NCBI GenBank assembly: GCA_039602395.1
Contig: JBCNJP010000007.1
Location: forward strand, 122,732,957 to 122,796,956
DNA from: Deinandra increscens subsp. villosa
Lineage: Eukaryota > Streptophyta > Magnoliopsida > Asterales > Asteraceae
Length of the DNA: 64,000 nt
Direction of reading: 5' to 3'
Within the stretch, counting starts at the first letter, position 1, and each line of letters begins with the position of its first letter. Under the pieces are notes generated by a model, which was given only the letters and a program-made list of their open reading frames with translations, did not search any database and was not told the DNA's origin. Below, piece by piece: positions 11,761-24,800 of the stretch. A program made the position numbers and the translations under genes.

Positions 11761-13685
11761 CCTGCCACTAGAACCCCGATCCCAGGGGCGTTGTTCCCTT
11801 CCAGATACGGTTTCTAGAATTATAAAATTATCAATACAAAGTTGCACCCTGTACATCTGGACTTGTTTGAAGTATATCATAATTCGTATTGGTCAAATCA
11901 AGACCGACAAATTAGACAATCATTTGTTTTAAAACTTTTAGAAAAAGCATTCTATCTTTTAAATGGGTGTTTCATAATTTGTTAAATAGTTGTCAAGTTT
12001 ATGACGTCAAAAATGTCTTTCAATCTTTGGACGGTCATTTGTTATTTCGTCAAACAACGATCTACGTATGACCTGACATAAAATAAAAGTGGGTCTGAGA
12101 TGAGATTTTTTGTTGCAAAAAAATCATCTATATGGGGTGTTTTTGTTGGCACTACAGTTGCCCATAATGGACTTTACGACGCATTAGTATTTTTTAAGAA
12201 AGAAGTTGGTAACTTTTATTTGTTTAAAAGTGATTTAGTCTATTTAAAATAATTTTAAAGATTGACGCCACTGCTATAAACCCTCCTCATATATGCCGGC
12301 TCAAAGTAGGCCCCAAACGCAGCATAATCCACACGGCATATGGTATTTTTCTAACTGATTACGTATATAAAAGTGTTTTTTCCAAGTTTCAACTTCCAAC
12401 TAAGCAATACTTTGATAATAAATGAACATAAAATAAAGAATATTTCCAATTCTTAGAAGAAAAAAAAAGTTATAATTAAAATTAAATAAATTAGCACTGT
12501 CATTAGCCAATATGATGTTTATTCTGAAACTAACTGAAGATAACATTGATTATCGCTTGCTATATAATTTAGTTATATTTCAGTTATCATAAAAGATAAA
12601 TGAATCTAACACTGATAAGATATTATTGGAGACTATGTTTTTATTTGTTGGGGGTATGATGTTCCATCAGCATGAGAATCACCTCATAATTCATCCAAAT
12701 TAATATTATGAAAAACATTACTCTATGAGAATCACCTCGTAATTCATTCCCGAAAGCGGTCGGGTGATAACATTTGAGAGCTCATAGATCGAACTTACCT
12801 CTCAGTTCTAAGTCTTCTCTCATCGCCATAAAAAACATTACTTTAAACATGTTATATGTTGGATGAAGGATGTGAACTTAATAATTTAATAATCAATTAT
12901 TATATTGTATTATTAATATCGTATGTGAAATTATTAAGGTTGGAAAAATATGTAGATGTTCTTAACTTGTTAAAAGATAATCGATGGTATTGTGCTGATT
13001 TAAATCCCACAAAGTAGATAATTGATGAAATTTGTTGATGTGGTTGTGTTAAAAAAATATATATTTAACATAATGTATAACATTATAACGACACTCGTAG
13101 TGTAAGAAATTTATGGATCGGTGATATATACCTGACTGAAAAATAAAATATGCAATAATATCTAGTATGTAGATAATGTTTTACCAAAATTCGTGTTGTA
13201 ACATCTCAATCTGATTAGGGCTAACGTATTACAATACGAATATCAAAACTAAAAGCAATAATCCACATCTACTTAAATGAAAGGTTAAATAGAAATAAAA
13301 AGCCCTAATTACATCATTGCATTAATAGATGATTTAGTTCTATTTAGACTCTATTTAGCCTCTCTGAAACTATGACCGAGTTAACTTGGTTAGAAGCTCT
13401 CCCTTGAGAACTTGGCATACATTTGGGGTCTACTCAGTGTTCTTTGGTGTGACAATTTAAGTGTTACTTAACTATCAAAAATTTTTCTTACATAAATCCT
13501 ACTATATTCTTCTTTTTTTTTCAAATAAAAGAGAAGAAAGTAAAAATACCTAAAAATCACAATGAAAGCGTCCATTGTCTAATGGAGATATATTTGAAGT
13601 TGATTTCCATTTTGTATGTGAAAAAATTGCATAAGAAAACTTCATGTACAATTAATGGAAATGCAACTTTGAATATATGGTTTGT
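11761..13685. other. AT-rich intergenic DNA
   Basis: I find no coding exon or RNA gene here. The only structure noted is a short dispersed repeat at 12755-12836 (listed separately). Confidence 0.6.
12755..12836 (+). repeat. short dispersed repeat, copy 1
   Basis: About 80 bases beginning AAGCGGTCGGGTGATAACA and ending CTCATCGCCATAA match a second copy at 49601-49690 (AAGCGGCCGGGTGGTAAAA ... CTCATCGCCAATAA). The shared layout, with a possible A-box-like GGTCGGGTG and a GATCGAA B-box-like word, suggests decayed SINE copies. Confidence 0.45.
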
Positions 13686-13702
13686 TACATGATGAGCGAT
13701 AC

Positions 13703-13872
13703 AACAACAACATGCCCAGTAAAATCCCACCAATAGCATGAAAATATTATTAGTAGGGTATGGGGAGGGTGGGATGTAGGCAAACCTTACCTCCACCCCG
13801 AAGGATAGAGAGACTGCTTCCAGAGAGACCCCCGGCTCTACATCCGAAGCGACCGAGACAACAAAAAATAAC

Positions 13873-13929
<57 letters not shown>

Positions 13930-14170
13930 GATAAATAAATAAAATAAATAAGTAACTAATGAAAATAAATAATAATAATAATAATACTATTATTAATTAT
14001 TATATTATTATTAAAATAATAATAAATAAATAAATAATAAAAAAACACACAATAAAAAAGCAAATAAATAACTAAATAACTAAAATAATAACAATAAAAA
14101 ATAAATAATTAGATAAAAAACATAAATACATAAAGAAAATTAATAATAATATTAATAAAATAGAAAAAGA
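13703..14170 (+). mobile_element. SINE/RTE-like insertion with long AAT-rich tail
   Basis: The body (13703-13870) starts AACAACAACATGCCCAGTA and contains GGGAGGGTGGGATGTAGGC and CCCCGGCTC, words of a repeat family common in asterid genomes. It passes into about 300 bases of AAT/AAAT simple sequence. A perfect 17-bp target duplication, TACATGATGAGCGATAC, flanks it (13686-13702 and 14171-14187), showing insertion by target-primed reverse transcription with an unusually long tail. Confidence 0.8.
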
Positions 14171-14187
14171 TACATGATGAGCGATAC

Positions 14188-15089
14188 GTCAAAGAAAATA
14201 TTAGTCGAAAAGTAAACAATTTCATGACAACTTTTCAGTGAAACCCCATCAGAGGGTGTGGGTGAATCCACTAATTAGTATATACCACCAAAAAGTCGGG
14301 CATAAAAAAAAGAACCTAAACGAAACCATGAACCGTCATAGCATTTAACAGTCACCACCACTTTGATTTACAGATCCGGAAACGAAACCATGAACCATCA
14401 GAGCATTCAATAGTTACCACCACAAACAACCAACCACCACTTCGATTTACACATCTGGGACTTCCAGATTATTTATCATAATATTTATCAATTACACTAA
14501 AAACTTATATATATAATAAAAAACTTTTTTTATAACTTTGGGCCCTCCGAAATGTCGGACCCTAGTCGGCCGGCCTCCCCGCCTAGGCCCTGGGCTGCCC
14601 ATGAATTAGCTATGGTTGATGATTGGGTTAGACCCGGTTCCTTACAACAGAATGCAAGTCTCCACGTAAGCACCCGTCTGTCTCCTAGGGTAAAAAACTT
14701 GTAACAGTAATCATACTGTCGGAGATGGGCTCACACCTAAGTCCCATCAAGATATAAGAACAGAGATACACAATCTCATGTTCTCGAGAGTACTCATTTC
14801 TTATCATTTTTGATGTAAGAAAATTTATAATAGGAAAAGCGGTGGAGAAAAAAAAATAGATACACAATCTCTTGTGTTAGAGAATACTCCTCTCTAACTT
14901 CCTCTAAACGTTTAGAGTAATATGGCTTTTCGGTGTTTTTCCAAACGAACCCTATGAGTTCATTTTATAGTCATACATGACTAGAAACAACCATGCTAGT
15001 AAATGTGTAGTTAACATATATTAAAAGCACTTTATCATGGATTTAAGCGCGTGACGTTGCATATGACCGCACCTACCGTTGTCGCGCTA
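14188..15089. other. intergenic DNA without recognised features
   Basis: No gene seen. Two related stretches (near 14764 and 14855) repeat the word AGATACACAATCTC, hinting at an old duplication. Confidence 0.5.
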
Positions 15090-15700
15090 GTTCTCCTTTT
15101 CGCTGCACACTCCGCAGACCCAACTCTGTCCCACCACTAGCTTGCGCCACTCGCTCAGTCGGTCCGCGCACGCCGACACTTAGCCTGCAGCCACACGCCA
15201 CTACTTGTCCATGCTATCCAGTCCTCGAAGATATCTGTTTGGCGTAACCTGTGTGTCCAGACTTAGTGCACCAAGTAAAAAACACAAAGGCGGCTCTCAA
15301 GCTCGCGGTGATACGAAGCGCGCCATCAAAGTGTCACATTGCGCCCATCACCCATACATTCACTTGCGTCCGCGTAACGATGCCACCAGCAACCTGGTTC
15401 CGCCCCAGAGTTTCCGCGCACCGCACACTTCCCTGACCGAGGTCCGCCCCGCCACCCGCTCAGCGAGTCCGTGCACGTCGGTGTTGAGCCTGCAGTTGCG
15501 CGCCAGTACTTGCTTTGTGCTATCCAATCCTCGCAGAGATCAGTTTGGCGCAAACTGTGTGTCCGAACTTAGCGCACCAAGTCAAGGAGACAAAGGCAGC
15601 TCTCAAACAGCTCATGGTGATGCAAAGTGCGTCATCAAAGCATCACCTATCACCCAGGTCACGCGCAAGCACGTGTGCGCGTGCGAGTATGGTGTGCAAC
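15090..15700 (+). repeat. GC-rich tandem repeat, two ~305-bp units
   Basis: Two diverged units align with a period of about 305 bases; landmarks such as GCCTGCAG, GCTATCCA, TTTGGCG, CTGTGTGTCC, CACCAAGT and ATCAAAG recur in the same order. The block is much richer in GC than the DNA on both sides, with many CpG. Long open frames through it are by-products of the base composition. Source unknown; it could be part of an LTR or a satellite seed. Confidence 0.7.
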
Positions 15701-17428
15701 GCCCCTTGGGGTCCATATGATGTCTATTACTGAAGAAAACAATTCTTAAAGAGTGTTACTCCTTATAAACCTTTCAAGACTTAGTTTACCCACCAATGTA
15801 GGATATGTTTCCATACGACCTTAAATCTAAATTCATTTTCTCTTCACTTTCCACCCTAACTTAGCTTCTATTTTTCATTCATCTAAGCTTCATTTTAGAT
15901 ACCGTTTAGTTCGTTATGATACTCACATAAATAATAACCCAAATCCAAAAATTATTATTTATATATATAACACATATATAATAATAATTATTTATTTCCA
16001 AAATATTAGTAAACCATATTTTACTAAAAGTTTCCAAGAGATTGTAATGTTACTCCACGTAGATTATGACTTTATCATGAATAGGGTAATGTAGTTGTGT
16101 TGAAATTGTATATATAAAAACTACTTTTGCTTAATAATGTAATTTTTTTTAATAATGTACATGTTTGATTTACGGTCATTACGTTGTTGAAATTTATATA
16201 AACAAGATAACACTACAACTGTTTAACTGCGTGATTGAATCTCATATCGAAGACGAACACATATCTTAAAATGAGCCAACCCATCATATCAAAAGTTCGT
16301 CATGGGAAATTAGTTTAGCCATCGGATTACCGACTGAAGTCCGTATGTAATGTCATAATATGTCCATGTCCATCAGTTATGTGAACCATTGGCTGTAGAA
16401 ATCGAAACATAGCAGCAAAAAGGACCGTCTTCGAAAAAGCTTCAGATGGAAATAATTTCGAAGGCTTGTTATGTCATTTTAACTTTTAAGTAAATTCCAT
16501 ATCAATTATTTACACTAAAAATATAGTCATAAAAACGTCTGATATTAAATACTATAAACACGTCTTTGACGTCTTGGTTGTGTATAAGAGAAAGGATAAA
16601 GAGTTAAACATGTTTGACATTTAGACGGTATTTCCTTAAAAAAATTAAGTCCGTAAGCTCCTTGGTTTAATCCGAATGCTATATGCTGTCTTTCTAAAAA
16701 ACAATTAACTTAATTTGTCCCAAGTTATGAGGAAGAATCCAATTTAAAGAATAATAATGACTAGTAATTATCGACGCTTTATGTTAATTAATTGGATTAA
16801 ATTAAATTAAAAGATATTATTATATCTAATAATTGAGAGCATCGCTAGCTTTTCATGGTAATAACAGGAAGAAAGAGTACAAAACCACATGAAACCAAGC
16901 TGTCGAACATTAAAACCAGCGTAGCAGCATATGCTTTTCTTACCAAATTACATATTGATCATAACCCTTTCATGCGTTCCACGAGCGGACTTAAATCCTC
17001 CTGCACCTTCTTTAATTATATAAAAGCATATTAATATAATTAATATAAGTAATACTATAGGGATGAATGTGCGATCCGTCCAGAAACAAAACAAACTAGC
17101 ACATACAATATTGATACAATGTTTATGAACAAATAATTAGTAAAGTATAATATAAATTTATAAGTTCAATAAATGTTATTAAATAAAGTAATATATGAAA
17201 TCATGTAGTTAAAAATAAAATTTATTGTTTACATAATTAGATTTCTATTAGGCTGTTATTTTTTATATAACTTTTTAAAACCGGATTTAAAAATAATTAA
17301 GGTACGGTGGTCATTTTTGGGTCTATTATTTGTGTCCGACGTCTTCAAATCTGTTCACTAATCATTCGGCTGGAGAATCCATTGTGTTTGATTCAGAGTC
17401 TGGATTGTGATGATTGAAGCTTGTAAAG
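15701..17428. other. AT-rich intergenic DNA
   Basis: No gene or clear element seen in this stretch. Confidence 0.5.
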
Positions 17429-18353
17429 TGTTGGAATATGTGTGTGAATGAGATGTTAATCTCAAAATTAATTTGTTCAAGTTTGGAAAATATGGTGCAT
17501 GTTATCCCACATTGGTTTGAAAACAATGGTTTGTCTAGCGTATATGAGTAAATCTTTAAGCATTTGACAAGATCTTGGGTGTGTTTACTTTGGGTGCAGA
17601 GAATGTTTTTGCTGCTTTAAACAGAGGATTCTTCCTCTGATTGGACAGAGGATTCTTCTGCTGAACGGAGGATTCTTCCTCTGGTGGAACAGAGGATTCT
17701 TCTGCTGAACGAATGATTCTTCCTCTGACTGAACGGATGATTTTTCTGCTGGACGAAGGATTATTCCTCTGCTCATCCAGAAGAAAGGAAAATCTGCTAT
17801 ATTGGACAGATTCTAGAATGGATCATTAAATTAAAGGAAAAACTTTTTGCATCCCAAAACCTTTTGTTTTCCAAACCGATCATTTATTTTCATCATAAAC
17901 GACAATCACCATTAAGATGGTTTTAATGATTATAATGCCTCCATAAATCTCCGGTGTATATATACACAACTTTGGGGCAGAAAGAATAGACATAGAAAAT
18001 CTTATTCCAACATCGTGCTGCTGCTGCTGATCTCTAATCTCCGTCCACTGCTTCATTCCGATTTCGTTTCAGGCAAGTATCTCGTCCGGCTGTACACACA
18101 GTTTTGAACCGGTGTACCCTGGGAACAGACGTCGAATCTGTTTAAGGGAATTGTGTTAAACACAAGCCCGGTTCCTCTCGTTTTCTTTTCTGGGTTTCTT
18201 CTGTTTTGCAGGAACTATCTTGCTGTTGTTCGTGATTGGATTCAGTGGTGATTACGTTTAGTTGTTTTTATACGTTGTATCTTCGTTTATTACTTATATT
18301 CTGTATTGTAATTGCGAGAACGATTATTCAGAATCGTTACTGGAATTCCAACA
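17429..18353 (+). repeat. Copia 5' LTR, 925 bp
   Basis: The segment begins TGTTGGAATATG and ends GGAATTCCAACA, a matching inverted TG...CA end pair. It precedes a Copia gag remnant by about 70 bases, so it is the 5' LTR. A TATA-like TATATATACAC at 17958-17968 is suitably placed for the LTR promoter. No 3' LTR is found downstream, so the element is truncated. A minisatellite lies in its first third. Confidence 0.75.
17612..17775 (+). repeat. minisatellite in the Copia LTR
   Basis: About eight imperfect copies of a ~20-bp unit built on GAACAGAGGATTCTTCCTCTG, alternating between endings CTTCCTCTG and CTTCTGCTG. Each unit has an internal near-palindrome AGAGGATTCTTCCTCT. Confidence 0.85.
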
Positions 18354-18424
18354 AACATAAATAGATTTAGTGTACACTCTGTGTACGAATTTTCTGACTG
18401 TTCCTCTATGGTTTTCGTTTCAGA

Positions 18425-19500
18425 ATGGATTCATCTCAGCCTTTACCGACCTCTGGGGTCTCTGCAGTTTTTACTTCTGCTGTTGATGTTACCACAATGA
18501 TGGTTGCACCGTTGACTGGCGCGGTTGCAAGCCACGCTGAAAAACTTGAAAAGTTCAACGGTCTGAACTTCAAACGTTGGCAGCAGAAGATGTTGTTTTA
18601 TTTGACAACGTTGAGCCTTGCGAGGTTCTTAACTGAAACCGCTCGCCAAGTGTCTGAAGGGGAAATGGATGCTCAATTTGTGAGCACGGTTCAACCTTGG
18701 AAGCATTCTGAGTTCTTGTGTAAGAACTATGTGTTCAATGGTTTGGCGGACTCGCTTTACAATGTCTATTGTAAAGTAAACACGGCCAAGGAACTATGCG
18801 AATCTTTGGAACGGAAATACAAAACCGAAGATGCAGGCACAAAGAAATTTGTGGTGGCCAAGTTCTTGGATTTTAAAATGATTGACTCTAAAACTGTTAT
18901 GAGTCAAATCCAAGAATTACAAATCATTCTTCATGATATCCATGCGGAGGGAATGTCACTTAGCGACACATTTTAAGTTGCTGCCATGATCGAGAAACTG
19001 CCATCAAGCTGGGTTGATTTCAAGAATTATCTCAAACACAAAAGAAAAGAAATGACCGTTGAAGATCTTGTGGTTCGTCTTCGTATTGAAGAAGACAACA
19101 AACTTGCTCAAAAGAAGAGTGATGTCCCCGAGCAAGCAAAGACCAACATTGTTTAATATGGTCAATACTCCAAAAGTAACAAAATTGGAGGACGTGCTGA
19201 GAAGAAGAACAAAGGAAAAGGGTTTAATCTTAAACCCAAAGGTGGGGTTGGGAAGAAGAAATTTGAAGGCAAATGTTAAAACTGTGATAAGCCAGGTCAT
19301 CGGGCAAATGAATGTAGACAACCAAACAAAGATGTCTCTCGTCAAGCCAATATGGTTAATGATTATAAGAATCTTGTTGCCATGATTTCTAACATCACAA
19401 TGATGATCTCCGAGGTTAACTTGGTTGGTTCGAATACCAAAAAATGGTGGGTTGACACCGCCACACCGGTGCCACCCGCCATGTTTGTGCTGAAAAGAAC
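18425..19500 (+). pseudogene. Copia gag with start of protease, broken
   Basis: The frame opens with MDSSQPLPTSG and contains the gag core (EKFNGLNFKRWQQKMLFYL, YNVYCKVNTAKELCESLERKY, and after a stop LPSSWVDFKNYLKHKRKEMT). A stop interrupts it at 18974, further frame changes follow, and the zinc knuckle (NCDKPGHRANEC) carries a stop at its second residue. The start of the aspartic protease (WWVDT, then ATRHVCAEK after a small rearrangement) is the last recognisable part; integrase, reverse transcriptase and 3' LTR are absent. Confidence 0.9.
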
Positions 19501-20971
19501 TATAGAGTTACAAAATACTCTTTCCTAATTTCTTGCTCCATCACGATCCATATCCCTAGATTTGTTGCATTCTATATTTATGTTATTTTCTTTCCCTATT
19601 TTGGCCTCTACCTATTGTAATTGAGAACAAAAGAATTGTTTTGTGATAAAAAAGTTTAGTAATGAAGTTTTAGATAAAACTTTTCAAAAAAACAGCAAAA
19701 TAACATCAAATTACATCATATTATCAAATTACATCATATTATCGATTAAACGTGCACTATTGGTCCTATGTTATCGCCGTCTTCGACCGATTCTTTAACC
19801 AAAGATACCGGAGGATTTTTGTATTCAATATTATCTTATCTTTGTTAATTAAAACGCAATATTATTAAAAGCCTTTATATAAAGGCTCCATACAGAGTGT
19901 CACAAGTACTAAACTAGGTTCAAATAGGTTGAACATTGGAACGTCAATTTTAGGAGCCCGTTTCGACTTGAAATGTCATATGGAAGCCCGGTTTTTGGTA
20001 GTTGGGCTTTACCACCCTATTTGTATTTCGTTTTCTATAATTCTTCCTCACACTGCCCAAAGGGTTCAAAAGAATGGGTTGGGCCCTGCTTCTTTGGCGA
20101 TAATTGCAAGTTTGCAACTAGCAATAATAATCAATTTAAACATCCAAATCCAAACACCCCTAAATCATTCTATGGTAAAAAAAATAAAAATTAATTAGTT
20201 CCAAATTACTGAAAGAGAGGAATGACCCATCAGATCAAAATGGATCTTTATTTGATTCTCAACAAGAAACCCTGAAACGTTATTTAATGAAAAAGAAACC
20301 ATCTAATCATCAACACAAATGGAGCATAGAAAAACAAATGCAGATAGTGATGATTACCCTAAATCTAAGCAAACCAAGAACACAAAGGATACATATAACA
20401 CAATCAATGATTCAACCGATACATAAAAATAGTCAATAAAAGATATAGTAACCCACGCTCAGAAATAACAATCAAACTGTGTGACTGCACTGAAACAACC
20501 CACAATCGAGCGGATGAACAAAAAAAAAAAGATTTTATGACCATAAACGGAAGCTCTAAAATCAGTACCATTGATGTTTGACGATGGCTTCAAATTTCCA
20601 GCGACTTGTACTTTAATGATATGAGAAATGTGAGAGATATGTTTGTCTTCTTCTCGATCAGAAAAAGAAAATGCATTCTCCACTAAAAGTGTGCAAGTTT
20701 ATCTGTGATAGTTACATGTTGGTTTTGGGTGTAGTGCGTTGCGACGGTTTATGCACAAACTAACCCATGCTTTTAAAATTTAACAAATATTGGTAAGATG
20801 CTATAAGATTTAAGACTATATATGTGTTCGACCTACGCTCTAAATTTTGGTAACTAACTAAACTATAAGCAAAAAGAGACATGCCCAAGCTAAATTAAGT
20901 GAAATCCAATGGTTTTAAATTTAAAAAAAAAACATTTCTGCTGAGTTATGGTTTTAGTATATTATGCAACA

Positions 20972-21002
<31 letters not shown>

Positions 21003-21086
21003 AGAAAACTGTGAGGATTAAATGATTAATCTCTATGCAGAGTATTAGAGTTATATTAGACTTAAGTTGGTGAAAATAACTCAACA
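19501..21086. other. intergenic DNA
   Basis: No convincing gene. Contains a short direct repeat AATTACATCATATTATC at about 19707-19742 and a poly(A) run near 20970-20996. Confidence 0.5.
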
Positions 21087-21157
21087 GCACCAGTGGTCTA
21101 GTGGTAGAATAGTACCCTGCCACGGTACAGACCCGGGTTCGATTCCCGGCTGGTGCA
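21087..21157 (+). tRNA. tRNA-Gly (anticodon GCC)
   Basis: The 71-nt gene has acceptor GCACCAG/CTGGTGC plus discriminator A, A-box TGGTCTAGTGG, anticodon loop CTGCCAC with GCC, and T arm GGGTTCGATTCCC. No intron and no encoded CCA. Confidence 0.97.
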
Positions 21158-21399
21158 TTTCCTAGAGCTATGATGAGTTATGCCTTAGTGGTGGATGGGT
21201 CCATCACATTTGTCTCTTCAATGAGGTTAAAAACGGCCTTACAGAGCTCTACTTTTTTATGTTTTTTTCATCAGCCACTAGGTTTTAACTAGAAACCCAT
21301 AATTCTGTACTTTACCACATTTGGAGCATGACCCAATTTCACACAATCTCTCAACTAATTCCATATTTAAAGTGAGAAACCACAATAATTAAAGAGAAA

Positions 21400-21520
21400 G
21401 TGGTCAGGGCTATCCATTCCAACATTGCAGAGCCTACAAGACAAATCATAATCAAACTCTAATATGGACCATCCATACCCGCTGACCCGTCCGGAAACCT
21501 TGGCCCAGAAAGGCCCAAGA
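21400..21520 (-). pseudogene. possible LINE zinc-binding tail fragment
   Basis: The minus strand encodes CRLCNVGMDSPDHFLFNYC, which matches the C-x2-C...H-x4-C spacing of the zinc-binding region that follows reverse transcriptase in plant LINEs. The flanks are not recognisable, so this is a tentative relic. Confidence 0.35.
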
Positions 21521-21824
21521 GGGCAAACGTGAGGCCAAAGAGATATCAGGAGTAGACAAACATGTGATCCTAATTCCATGCATGACATCCCATGTTTACC
21601 TTGTTCTCTACTTTTCTGATTACAGTAGTTTTCTAATATTTCAGCAGTTTGTTTGTTAAGTATTTAACATGCTTATGATGAATAAAAATTAGGAAGAAAA
21701 TTAAATGAAGTTGTTTTTAGTCTAACTCTCTCATCTTGTTCTTTGGAGTCTAACCCACTCTACGGGTTTTATCAAACTCACCCGTTCAAAATTTGTAGCA
21801 ACTTTGCAGAGCTTACACCATGAT

Positions 21825-24800
21825 CAGGGGCGCAGGATAGTAGGGGCAAGGGGGGGTGGCCGCCCACCCGAAAATTTTTTCGCGAACTAGGGGGTATATA
21901 ATTTCCGTGTATAAAATTTTTTATATAGTCGGTTTCGACCCCCCATATTAATTATAAAATTATTTTTATACACTAAGCCCAATCTAGGTTCATAAAATTG
22001 ATCCATAAGCTTAGCCCATTTACATTTAACATAAGCCCTACAAGGAGTTGACTAGCCCATTAAAATTGATAAAAAAAATTACCGGAAAAAAAAAGAAGGA
22101 AACAAAATAGATAAAAAAACCATCGTCCCTCCATCTTCTATTACGTACGCTAGCTTCCAGCTTCCTGCAATCCTGCGCCTGCCTTCAGCCCTTCGGCCCC
22201 TTCCTGCTTCCTCTAATTCTCGATTCCTCTAACAACTAACAGTAAGTTTTCCTCCCTATAAGGCTATAAAATCTTGTTTTGTTCTTATCTGGTTTTAGGG
22301 TTCATCAATTTTTTAATTTTTATGCAGGTTTCATTGGTTTTAGGGTTCATCAATTTTATGTTTTGTTGATGTTTACTTGTTTTTGCTATTATACTAGGTA
22401 TTTAGATTAGATTTGGGTTGGTTATTTGATTTATTTATAATTTTTGTTGGTGTTATGGTGTAGGACAAATTTGTATAGAAAGAATGAAGAACAAATCCAT
22501 TACTTCATATTTTAAAAGAAAGAATGAAGAACAAGTAGGAGGAATTGATGAACAAGAGAGTAAACGTCAAAAAGGCTCAACAAGCGAACCGGTTCAACAA
22601 GTTCCTGAAATTCCACAACCACAAGTTAATACTAATGAAGTGGATGTTAATAGCCTAGAAAGAGATCCTGCTAAACGACTAGCAATGTGGAAATATCCGG
22701 TTAAGGTACGGGAGCAAGTAAGGCTAGGATATATATCATTAAAACCCTATCAACCTAAACTTGAAGAGTATAAGCCTAGAGGTCCAAAGAATAATCTTCG
22801 TCGATTTCATGCTACTTGGTTTGATATGTTTCCTAATTGGTTAGAGTATTCTCCAAGTGAACACAAGGCTTTTTGTTTTCTTTGTTATTTGTTTAAGGAT
22901 AAACCAAATGAGAAAAGTGGTCATAGTGCATTTAGTTCCGAAGGATTTGAAAATTGGAAAAAGGTTAATGATGGGGATAAGTGTCCTTTGTTGAAGCACA
23001 CTAAATCTAAAACACACAAAAAGGCATTTGTGTTTGCTACCAATTTAGTGAATCAAGAAGCACACGTTGAGAATTTCATAGAAAAACAAAGTGAAGATCA
23101 AATAAGGAAAAACCGTTTAAGATTGAAAGGTACAATTGATGTGGTTCGTTGGTTAACATACCAAGCGTGTGCTTTACGAGGACACGATGAATCTTCCAAT
23201 TCAAAGAATCAAGGTAACTTTCTTGAATTGTTAAAACTATTATCTTTTTATAATGATGATCTTGCAAATGTTATTTTGGCAAATGCTCCTTTTAATTCCA
23301 AGTATACATGTTCCGATATCCAACAAGAAGTTCTTAGTATTATTGCAAATAAAGTGAGAAGGTTTATACGGGAAGAAGTAGGGGATTCATGGTTTTGTGT
23401 CATGGTTGATGAGTCACGGGATGAATCGAAAAAAGAGCAAATGGCCATAGTCTTAAGATTTGTTGATGCGAAAGGGGTGATACGGGAAAGGTTCTTGGAT
23501 ATAGTTCATGTCCAAGATACTGTTGCGGCGACTTTAAAGGATAGTTTGTGGAATAGACTTTCGAGTCTCAACTTTGATACTGGAAAAATTCGTGGTCAAG
23601 GTTATGATGGTGCTAGCAATATGAGTGGGGAATGGAATGGATTACAAGCACTAGTTCGGCAGGATAGTCCTTATGCATATTATGTTCATTGCTTTGCTCA
23701 CAGGTTAGTTGTTATACTTGCTTTATTTATATAATACTAAATAGTAACTAACTTATATACTTGCTATCTTTTATAACATGTTACAACTTGCATTGGTTAG
23801 TGTCTCAAGGGAAGTTGATCCGGTACACGAGTTCTTTACAAACTTAAGTTTTGTAATAAATGTGGTTTGTGCTTCTAGTAAGCGTCACGATGAGTTACAA
23901 AAGGCGAAGGCAGATGAGATTAAAGAATTACTAGAGTTGGGTGAAATCAAATCGGGAAAAGGAAAAAACCAGGTCAGGACATTGAAACGGGCAGGGGATA
24001 CACGTTGGGGTTCCCATTATAATTCCATTTGTAGTTTGGTTGACATGTTTGATGTCACCCGGACTGTTCTCAAGGGAATAATGGAAGACACTACTCGTAA
24101 TACCCGTGTTCAACGAGGAGATGCTAATATAGCTTATACTTACTTGAAGTCATTTGAGTTTGTATTTGTTCTTCACATGATGAAAGAGATGATGCAAAAG
24201 ACTGATGCACTTTGTCAAGGATTACAAAAAAAATCCCAAGACATCCTTAATGCAATGAATTTAGTAAAAGCCGCAAAGGTTAGTCTAAATGATCTTAGAA
24301 ATGAAGGATGGGATTCTTTAATTGAGAAAGTTATTTCTTTTTGTCAAAGATATGACATAGAGCAGCCCGATATGAGTGCTCCATATAAATCTTCTCGGTA
24401 TCGGCCTCGCAAAAAAGATCTTCACTTTTCGTTTGAACATTTTTACCGAGTAGATTTGTTTATGGAGACATTGGATAAGCAAATACATGATTTGGATTAT
24501 AGATTCAATGAGCAATCAATAGAGTTGTTATCTCTTGGTTCGACTTTATGTTCAAAAGTCATTAATGTTGATCACATTGTTCTTCTTGTTGAGAAATATT
24601 ACCCTACGGACTTTACTAAGCAGGAGATAAATCATTTGAGAGGTCAATTGGATAGTTTGCAAGTTGAAAGGAAAATTGATGTCAAGCTAAGTAAGATAGG
24701 AACCCTTTCTGATCTCTGCCAAACACTTGTAGAATCTGGAAAAAATGACATGTACGATTTGGTTGAAAGAGTTTGTCGGCTACTCTTGACACTTCCGGTT

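Noticed and set aside
15205..15720. 171-codon open frame
   Set aside because: It spans the GC-rich tandem repeat, where stops are rare by composition. The two repeat units would be read in unrelated frames, and no protein family is recognised.
19929..20198. possible CCCH zinc-finger protein (C-x10-C-x5-C pattern)
   Set aside because: The fourth ligand is missing, no second finger or start context exists, and no neighbouring exons support it.
20459..20683. 74-codon minus-strand frame, possibly a first exon
   Set aside because: I could not find a following exon or a family match.
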